Shown here in pieces: positions 29,701-34,017 of a DNA stretch of 34,017 nucleotides. The notes under the pieces were generated by a model. That model saw only the letters and a list, made by a program, of their open reading frames with translations, did not search any database and was not told the origin of the DNA. The DNA is from a virus. The stretch's first letter is position 1. Each line of letters opens with the position of its first letter. Location: the IMG/VR virus record IMGVR_UViG_3300037096_000090, positions 1 through 34,017 of that record; one strand, 5' to 3'. The translations under genes were made by a program, and so were the position numbers.

Positions 29701-30251
29701 CCACTTCAACTGTGACTGGATCGAATAATATATGTATAGGAGCTTTAACTGCCGCCAATTATGATGCGGCAGAAAGTTCTAATATATTGATTGCCAATTC
29801 TGGAACAGCTGGCGAGTCAAATGTATTGAGAATAGGAACCGCAACAGGGACGAGTACTGGTGATCTTAACAAAGCTTTTATAGCAGGTATTACCGGAATA
29901 ACTGTTACTGGTGTCGCTATTCTCATATCCAGCGGAAATCAACTTGGAGTTGCAGCGTCGTCGCAGCGATTCAAAAATGACATACAATCAATGACCAATG
30001 AGAGCAATCTATTATATAAGGTGCGGCCAGTATCATTTGTCTGGAATAAGGATTCATCACCGGGACTTGCCGATGCTACCGATGATCGTCAATTTGGATT
30101 GATAGCAGAAGAGGTACATGCTATCGCACCATCGATGGTAAATATGGATAAAGAAGGTAAGCCATTTAATATTAGCTATGAAAAGTTTATTCCATTACTG
30201 ATAAATGAATTACAGAGATTAGCAAAACGAGTAGAAGAACTAGAAAACTAG
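26760..30251 (+). CDS. Large tail fibre with C-terminal S74 intramolecular chaperone
   Basis: 1163 aa. Many copies of a Thr/Ser/Gly unit (TFDTGSGSATPSANTITIAG then GTGITTSGSGSTVTI) form a repetitive shaft. Two blocks (near residues 180-300 and 900-1050) have YadA-like left-handed beta-roll repeats such as GSYNVGIGYEAGIAYTG and GSENVGIGYMACGS. Residues about 1067-1163 are a Peptidase_S74 chaperone: SSQRFKNDIQSM with the Ser-Lys pair, then VRPVSFVWNKD, FGLIAEEVHAIAPSMV and the final coiled coil LINELQRLAKRVEELEN. This domain trimerises the fibre and then cleaves itself off. Contains a 168-bp in-frame repeat. Confidence 0.88.
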   Translation: MAYVGPFPIQVKDGGTGDSTLTIHGVLIGDATGNVSTTAAGTNGEVLIAATGANPAFAALTSTGGTVIFTPGANSLNLETGSSVAITFDTGSGSATPSANTITIAGGTGITTSGSGSTVTITSTVAGGIQIIDGNSGSVTGSTVTLTTGASNANGTTKFTGSGTIMTMTFNDSGENIGIGPSVFESMAGGGYNMAIGELAGASITTGSYNELIGFSALVTGTGDGNVVIGHNGLNQLLGGSYNVGIGYEAGIAYTGAESSNILINSPGTIGDSYTLRIGDATGTGNPRYLNAAYICGINGINVGSVASVVSISGDQLGFTTLTAGANVTITPGAKTITIAAGSGSGAITFDTGSGTATTSANTITIAGSGDVTTSGTGSTVTVTGSGANTFNAGTGSATASSNAITIAGGTGIVTTATGSTVTITASGEAMTFDSDSGSATPSAGTITMHGAGDITTSATGSTVTFTGAGTTTFDADSGSATASSNTITIAGGTGINTSATGATVTVNLTHPVSVADGGTGAATLTAHSVLLGEGTSAISNTGTGTAGQVIVSGGSSADPAWVTPTAGTGLTVTENATTLSFGLSTPVSVANGGTGAATFTADSLLIGNGTGAITALGAATNGQIPIGSTSAAPVLSTITAGSNVTVTNGAGSITIAAGSGSGATTFDADSGSATTSSNTITIAGGTGINTSATGATVTVNLTHPVSVADGGTGAATLTGVLIGNGTSAVTGNAVTQYDVLVGGATNAISSIAPSATAGVPLISGGSAANPSFGTAVVAGGGTGATTLASDGVLIGNGTSAVTATAAGTNGEVLIAATSAAPAFAALTSTGGTITYTLGVNTLNLETTSTGSGIVTLDGNSGSATGSTVTITTGTSNTQGTALFTGSSAKLTLTFDNLSTGNIGLGYNSLSGASLSGDNNACYGYRTGVAITSGSANTCVGISCGENTTTGSSNTYVGYVAGFNFTTGSENVGIGYMACGSTSTVTGSNNICIGALTAANYDAAESSNILIANSGTAGESNVLRIGTATGTSTGDLNKAFIAGITGITVTGVAILISSGNQLGVAASSQRFKNDIQSMTNESNLLYKVRPVSFVWNKDSSPGLADATDDRQFGLIAEEVHAIAPSMVNMDKEGKPFNISYEKFIPLLINELQRLAKRVEELEN
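28171..28338 (+). repeat. 168-bp in-frame direct repeat in the fibre gene, left copy
   Basis: Matches 28750-28917 at 166 of 168 positions (differences in AACAGCTTCG vs AACAACTTCA). Encodes TTFDADSGSATASSNTITIA through VSVADGGTGAATLT. Offset 579 bp, a multiple of 3, so recombination would change fibre length by 193 residues without frameshift. Confidence 0.95.
28750..28917 (+). repeat. 168-bp in-frame direct repeat in the fibre gene, right copy
   Basis: Second copy of 28171-28338. Far more similar at DNA level than the other protein repeats in this gene, which points to recent duplication or ongoing gene conversion. Confidence 0.95.
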
Positions 30252-30259
30252 GAGTATAA

Positions 30260-32623
30260 ATGAGTAAACGTTTAACGGGGTTAAATCCCTTAGCATACAT
30301 TGGAGTGGAGTCTTTGACCCCTCCCTCCATGTACCTTTCAAATACATCACCTACATCCAGTGACTCACGCAATTTTAACCTGGGTGATATGTGGCTCAAT
30401 AAAGAAACACAGGTTCTCTATATATTAGTAAGCCTTGCGGCGGGCGTTGCTACATGGGTAGCAGCACCAGGAGCTACAACAACATTTGTGACCGATGGTG
30501 GATCAGCGGTTGATTTTGCTGGTATTATAAATATTTTTGGTGGCAATAGTATTGATACCACGGCATCGGGTAATACTATCACCATAAACTTACAGAATGA
30601 TATTACTGTTGATGGCATACGGGTTACTTCATTGACTGATGGGGTGATACAGGGTGATTCAACAGGAATTTTATTTGCGAGTAATGGTACCGATGGTCAG
30701 CTATTGATAGGTGGTGGCACTGCGCCTGAATGGGCACCCCTTACATCTCTTGATGGCTCTATAGATTTCACACTCGGCAACAATTCTTTGGATCTTTCTG
30801 TGGCTTCGGGCGCTGGCGCAGATAGCTTTGTGACTGATTCCGGAACCGCAACGCCATCGGGTGGCGCAATTGATATTGTGGGTGGTGGCACAACGATAAC
30901 AACTTCAGCAACAGGTAATATTGTCACCGTAGAGATTCCAAACGCTACTAATGGCCAACTTATCATTGGTAGCACCGGCAATCCGGTAGCCTTTGGTAAC
31001 ATCACTTCATTGGACGGTTCTATTACCGTTGCTAATGGATCTAATACGATAGATCTTTCAGCTCCTACGGCATCAGGCACTACAACGTTTCACACGGGCA
31101 GTGGTACAGCTACAGAGGCTGGTGGCGCTATCACCATTACGGGTAGTTCTGTACTTGATACAACGGGTTCTGGTTCTACAGTTACGGTTGGATTGACTTC
31201 TTCTACCAATGGTCAGCTTATCATCGGGCATACGTCAGGTAATCCAGCGTGGGCTAATCTTACCTCTATGGGTGGCACGGTTACGATTACCAATGGTGCC
31301 AGTACCATCAATCTTGAAGCAACTGGTGGCGGATCGAGTGGTGCATCGACATTTATCACGGACTCGGGCAATGCTCTTGAGGTTTTGGGTGATATTACTA
31401 TGGCAGGTGGTACTAATATAAGTACCTCTGGATCTGGTCAGACCGTTACATTTAATGTATCTGGTACGACTAATAACAGTATATTGCGGGGTAATTCTAG
31501 TGGTGGTATATCCTCCCTTTCTGCTGCTACAAACGGCCAAGTTTTGCTTGGATCTACTGGTGCTTCTCCAGCATTTGCCACACTGACCTCAACGGGTGGG
31601 ACTATTACCTTCACGCCGGGTGCAGCGAGTCTCAATTTAGAGGCAGTTGGTGGTGCGGGTGGTGGTATTATAGTTACCACATTTATGTCGTCAGGGACCT
31701 GGACTAAGAATGTTAATACTCAGTATGTAGAAGTCTATGGCTGGTGTGGTGGTGGCGGAGGGGGTTCTGGTGCCCGGAGTAGTACTCCAGGTTCAGCACA
31801 ACAAGGTGGCGGAGGAGGAGGTGCTGGATCTGCATTTAGATTTGGTGGCCCCGAGATGTTCTTTGGAGCGACTGAGACTGTCATGGTTGGCGCAGGCGGT
31901 TTAGGCGCTGCCGGTCAGACAATTAACAATACGGGTGGGCTCTTGGGTTCGAATGGTGGCGTCAGTTCATTTGGCAATATATCTGTGCCAGTATTTGTTT
32001 CGAATAGTATAAATGATACGGCGGCCTACCAAGGGGGTGGTGGCGGTAACACTATTGAGCAAAATATTGCTTCTGGTGGTGGTGGCGTATTCCTGGACTC
32101 GCTCACAACACGTACCTTTGTAGCGTCATTGTCGGTTCAATCCCGCACTGTGTTACCTAAATATGGTAATGGCGGCAAGAATAGTGTAACTAATGGGGCA
32201 GCGGGAGCATATGGGGGTGGTGATGGCACACCAAGTTTTGCTTTTATCTATAATCTACCGACATCGGGTGGTCAGGGGGGTACAGCAAGTACTACTACTG
32301 CATATTCTGGTGGTGCTGGTGGTGATATGTATGCCATTGATGGTACTACGATACTTGTGAATGGTGGTACAGGCGGTATTGAGACAGGCACTATAAACGG
32401 TGGCAATGGTAATCCTATGCCGACGAGGGGTGGTTTGGTCTATGGTGGTACCGGTGGAGGTGGTGGTGGTGGACAGAAATCAGGTGGTGTAGCAGGCATC
32501 GGTGGTAAAGGTGGACTTCCTGGTGCTGGCGGTGGCGGAGGCGGAGGATCATTTAATGGTACACTTTCTGGTGCCGGTGGTAATGGTGCAGATGGCTTTG
32601 TATTAGTATTGGAGTACTTATGA
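30260..32623 (+). CDS. Tail fibre / adhesin with C-terminal polyglycine-rich domain
   Basis: 787 aa. N-terminal anchor-like domain (LGDMWLNKETQVLYILVSLA, AGVATWVA) related to the 229-aa fibre. The middle repeats the TSTGGTI...SLNLE modules shared with neighbours. From about residue 475 (TFMSSGTWTKNVNTQYVEVY, then GWCGGGGGGSG) comes a Gly-rich domain with runs of four to seven Gly and loops between, ending GADGFVLVLEYL. Such domains form packed polyglycine II helices in receptor-binding adhesins such as the gp38 of T-even relatives. Likely the receptor-binding tip. Overlaps the next gene by 4 bp. Confidence 0.75.
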   Translation: MSKRLTGLNPLAYIGVESLTPPSMYLSNTSPTSSDSRNFNLGDMWLNKETQVLYILVSLAAGVATWVAAPGATTTFVTDGGSAVDFAGIINIFGGNSIDTTASGNTITINLQNDITVDGIRVTSLTDGVIQGDSTGILFASNGTDGQLLIGGGTAPEWAPLTSLDGSIDFTLGNNSLDLSVASGAGADSFVTDSGTATPSGGAIDIVGGGTTITTSATGNIVTVEIPNATNGQLIIGSTGNPVAFGNITSLDGSITVANGSNTIDLSAPTASGTTTFHTGSGTATEAGGAITITGSSVLDTTGSGSTVTVGLTSSTNGQLIIGHTSGNPAWANLTSMGGTVTITNGASTINLEATGGGSSGASTFITDSGNALEVLGDITMAGGTNISTSGSGQTVTFNVSGTTNNSILRGNSSGGISSLSAATNGQVLLGSTGASPAFATLTSTGGTITFTPGAASLNLEAVGGAGGGIIVTTFMSSGTWTKNVNTQYVEVYGWCGGGGGGSGARSSTPGSAQQGGGGGGAGSAFRFGGPEMFFGATETVMVGAGGLGAAGQTINNTGGLLGSNGGVSSFGNISVPVFVSNSINDTAAYQGGGGGNTIEQNIASGGGGVFLDSLTTRTFVASLSVQSRTVLPKYGNGGKNSVTNGAAGAYGGGDGTPSFAFIYNLPTSGGQGGTASTTTAYSGGAGGDMYAIDGTTILVNGGTGGIETGTINGGNGNPMPTRGGLVYGGTGGGGGGGQKSGGVAGIGGKGGLPGAGGGGGGGSFNGTLSGAGGNGADGFVLVLEYL

Positions 32624-32826
32624 TAAGTCGTTGGGCAGTTATTGATGAAAAGACTCAAGAGGTTAAGAGTGTGATTAAATGGGATGGAGAGACTCCCTTT
32701 AAGCAACGGCCTGGTCTTTACATGATTCAATCGGATACCGCATGTCCTGGTGACATTTATGTACCTAAAAAGAAGATATTTACTAAACAAGAGAAAAATG
32801 AGCAGGTGGCAGTGGTGGTGGATTAG
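32620..32826 (+). CDS. Small fibre-associated protein
   Basis: 68 aa: MISRWAVIDEKTQEVKSVIK, then WDGETPFKQRPGLYMIQSDT and a Lys-rich end. 'W.vID..T..V..VI.WDG' is a frequent motif of small proteins encoded beside phage fibre genes, possibly assembly factors. Start overlaps the fibre stop (ATGA). Last gene of the rightward fibre unit. Confidence 0.65.
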   Translation: MISRWAVIDEKTQEVKSVIKWDGETPFKQRPGLYMIQSDTACPGDIYVPKKKIFTKQEKNEQVAVVVD

Positions 32827-32876
32827 TAATAGTAATAGAGTATCTCTAGAAAGAGTTGTTCCTTTTCCATTTTTTT

Positions 32877-32906
32877 CCCCACTTCTTATTGAGTGGGGAT
32901 TTTCTT
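32877..32906 (+). terminator. Terminator of the fibre operon
   Basis: CCCCACT pairs with AGTGGGG across 8 nt, followed by ATTTTCTTT. The stop codon of the converging leftward gene (32886-32888) lies in its loop, so the two transcription units overlap here. Confidence 0.8.
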
Positions 32907-33176
32907 TAGAGGATCAATATTTTCGTATCTCTCTAAGCAATCTTTTATAAAGCAGTGATCGGTGAACTGCGGTTCGAAAACTTTATGAATAAGTTCCGAT
33001 ACCGCAATCCAATGGGGGTCATGTTCATCTTTAGATACCTGCACAAACAGCTCTTGCTGACTGCCATCATCATTTTTGAGTGCTGAGCATAGAGTTCCAT
33101 AGGCTGCATAGTCATAACGAGTAGGAGGAGCTGAATAACGAATAAGTGGCTTTATAGCTACAACGCATTCGTTCAT
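32886..33176 (-). CDS. Leftward 96-aa hypothetical protein
   Basis: MNECVVAIKPLIRYSAPPTR, then YDYAAYGTLCSALKNDDGSQ, QELFVQVSKDEHDPHWIAVS and a helical end. AAGGAACCGTA precedes the ATG. No family recognised; soluble, mixed charge. Last of the leftward erf unit, after the HNH gene, and possibly transcribed from its own promoter in the AT-rich 33177-33221 gap. Confidence 0.65.
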   Translation of the reverse strand: MNECVVAIKPLIRYSAPPTRYDYAAYGTLCSALKNDDGSQQELFVQVSKDEHDPHWIAVSELIHKVFEPQFTDHCFIKDCLERYENIDPLKKIPTQ

Positions 33177-33221
33177 TACGGTTCCTTTTTTTTGTTAATG
33201 CTAGCATATACTATGGCAGTT

Positions 33222-33238
33222 CGTGACAAAATGTCACG
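33222..33238. other. Inverted repeat CGTGACA-AAA-TGTCACG
   Basis: Perfect 7-bp arms, overlapping the HNH stop codon and lying upstream of the 96-aa gene. No T run, so operator is more likely than terminator. Its GTGAC-N5-GTCAC core also occurs at 15735. Confidence 0.45.
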
Positions 33239-33779
33239 GTGTTATTGGTGCCCGACGAACTGTTTGGCCACATTTACCTTTAAGGCTTATAACACCGAAC
33301 TTTTGTATTATGATTGGTCTTTTAACCAACTTCTCTATCCCTCTATCTGAGTATCCAAACATTTTCGCTAGTATTATAGGAGGATACCCCGTCAGAAGCT
33401 TTTCAACTATAATAATAGCTTCTTCATTACTTATTTTGAGGTTTTTACCTTTACGAATAGTATCATATCTATTATGAGAACGAGTACCAATGAATATATG
33501 TAAAGGATTTACACAGGTTCGTACATCGCAAGAGTGGCAGCAACATAGGGCAGTTGGGATAGATGCTTTATAATAAATCTCCCACACTAATCTATGTGCA
33601 GATATTGGAAACGCGGATCGTTTTTTAGAGTTATATACTTTAAACCAACCATAACCAGCTTTTTTGGTGACCGGTCCTTTCCACATCCAACATTCTGTAG
33701 GGCTTTTTATGTCTACGTTGGACCAGAACTTTGCTTCAATACGTACTCTTTCTCCAGGAGAAGCTGAAGCAAGATACAT
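33234..33779 (-). CDS. HNH endonuclease (free-standing homing type)
   Basis: 181 aa. FWSNVDIKSPTECWMWKG, then GYGWFKVYNSKKRSAFPISA and HRLVWEIYYKASIPTALCCC, then HSCDVRTCVNPLHIFIGTRS and HNRYD match the HNH_3-type fold: the first His in the CHSCD loop, a conserved Asn-Pro-Leu-His core and the final HN. The C-terminal segment (SNEEAIIIVEKLLTGYPPII, LAKMFGYSDRGIEKLVKR) is a helix-turn-helix for target binding. CAGGAT precedes the ATG. It lies 30 bases after erf. Such genes home into intron-less sites, so it may act on the capsid-gene intron sites, though this is unproven. Confidence 0.85.
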   Translation of the reverse strand: MYLASASPGERVRIEAKFWSNVDIKSPTECWMWKGPVTKKAGYGWFKVYNSKKRSAFPISAHRLVWEIYYKASIPTALCCCHSCDVRTCVNPLHIFIGTRSHNRYDTIRKGKNLKISNEEAIIIVEKLLTGYPPIILAKMFGYSDRGIEKLVKRPIIIQKFGVISLKGKCGQTVRRAPITP

Positions 33780-33809
33780 AATAGATCCTGTTATTTTACT
33801 ATATTTTAA

Positions 33810-34017
33810 TTATTTGTTGCCATTGCGTGCTGCCTTTATCTGCCTGATGCGTGTTAAAGAAGATATGAACTTATTTTTTGGCATATCAGCAAGATTCATG
33901 ATGCGCAATCCTTCTAATACCTGTTCACCAATATCAGAATATTCAACGAGTTCATACTCTAACTGTTCTAACTGATCTTGGGAGATAGTATCAGCACTTT
34001 GCTCTTTAGGATTGTAC
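33810..34017 (-). CDS. erf: ERF-family recombinase, C-terminal part (continues at base 630)
   Basis: This is the 3' end of the gene described at 1-630. The frame enters from the right edge and stops with TAA at 33810-33812. The part unique to this side (33810-33890) encodes a basic tail ending in RQIKAARNGNK, plausible for DNA contact. The HNH endonuclease gene starts about 30 bases further along the same strand, so the two are probably co-transcribed. The full gene is 711 nt including the stop once the circle is closed. Confidence 0.85.
   Translation of the reverse strand, partial: YNPKEQSADTISQDQLEQLEYELVEYSDIGEQVLEGLRIMNLADMPKNKFISSLTRIRQIKAARNGNK
33891..34017. repeat. Terminal direct repeat, right copy (assembly overlap)
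   Basis: Exact copy of positions 1-127. Joining base 33890 to base 1 restores a continuous open frame for the leftward ERF gene, which supports true circular continuity rather than a biological long terminal repeat. A genuine 127-bp terminal repeat cannot be excluded without read coverage. Confidence 0.95.

Noticed and set aside
32960-32990. tRNA-like GGTTCGAA motif
   Set aside because: No acceptor or anticodon stems could be built around this or the similar sequence at 4035; no tRNA genes were found.
1-34017. CRISPR arrays or insertion sequences
   Set aside because: No series of regularly spaced repeats with unique spacers, and no transposase-like protein; the repeats present are paired direct repeats or short tandem units.

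Overview
The window is one complete tailed-phage genome. Its first 127 bases (1-127) reappear exactly as its last 127 bases (33891-34017), which is how a circular assembly looks when it is written out with a k-mer-sized overlap. The unique genome is therefore 33,890 bp, and one gene (an ERF-family recombinase) is cut by the artificial ends. The sequence is moderately AT-rich and every gene has bacterial Shine-Dalgarno spacing. The gene set is podovirus-like: TerS/TerL, a P22-type portal, an N4 gp56-type coat protein, Gln-rich ejection proteins and a large fibre locus, with no tape measure, sheath or tail-tube genes. No integrase, polymerase, tRNA or recognisable endolysin is visible, so the phage appears virulent and dependent on host replication and transcription. 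The host cannot be named from sequence alone.

Layout. (1) 33810-34017 plus 1-630, leftward: ERF recombinase, followed further along the same strand by an HNH endonuclease (33234-33779) and a 96-aa protein (32886-33176). (2) 631-970: divergent control region with the erf promoter, a leftward terminator and a cluster of GTTAAC repeats. (3) 971-5116, rightward: HTH replication-type protein, RusA-like protein, small and large terminase, then small ribbon-helix-helix (RHH) proteins. (4) 5109-5761: a SpoVG-like cassette in reverse orientation between 107-bp direct repeats. (5) 5812-9501: membrane microprotein, portal and small basic proteins. (6) 9669-10759: leftward cluster of membrane or secreted small proteins. 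(7) 11337-14504: scaffold-type protein and the major capsid protein (MCP). (8) 14516-23403: virion, tail-hub and ejection proteins. (9) 23404-24354: leftward accessory block with RHH and small membrane proteins, between 23-bp repeats. (10) 24355-32826: fibre locus ending in an S74-chaperone fibre and a polyglycine-rich adhesin, closed by a terminator.

The most striking feature is the MCP gene. Its protein can only be assembled from four coding pieces (12802-13065, 13103-13188, 13424-13505, 13989-14504; 315 aa when joined). Two gaps look like group I introns of 235 and 483 nt, each with a P1 helix carrying a U.G pair at the 5' splice site and a terminal G. The third gap is only 37 nt, yet it keeps a perfect internal guide sequence matching both flanking exons and a terminal G while lacking any catalytic core.

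Accessory material is repeatedly inserted in reverse orientation between direct repeats inside an otherwise rightward genome. With an ERF annealing protein encoded on the same genome, these repeats, and a 168-bp repeat inside the largest fibre gene, are plausible recombination hot spots.
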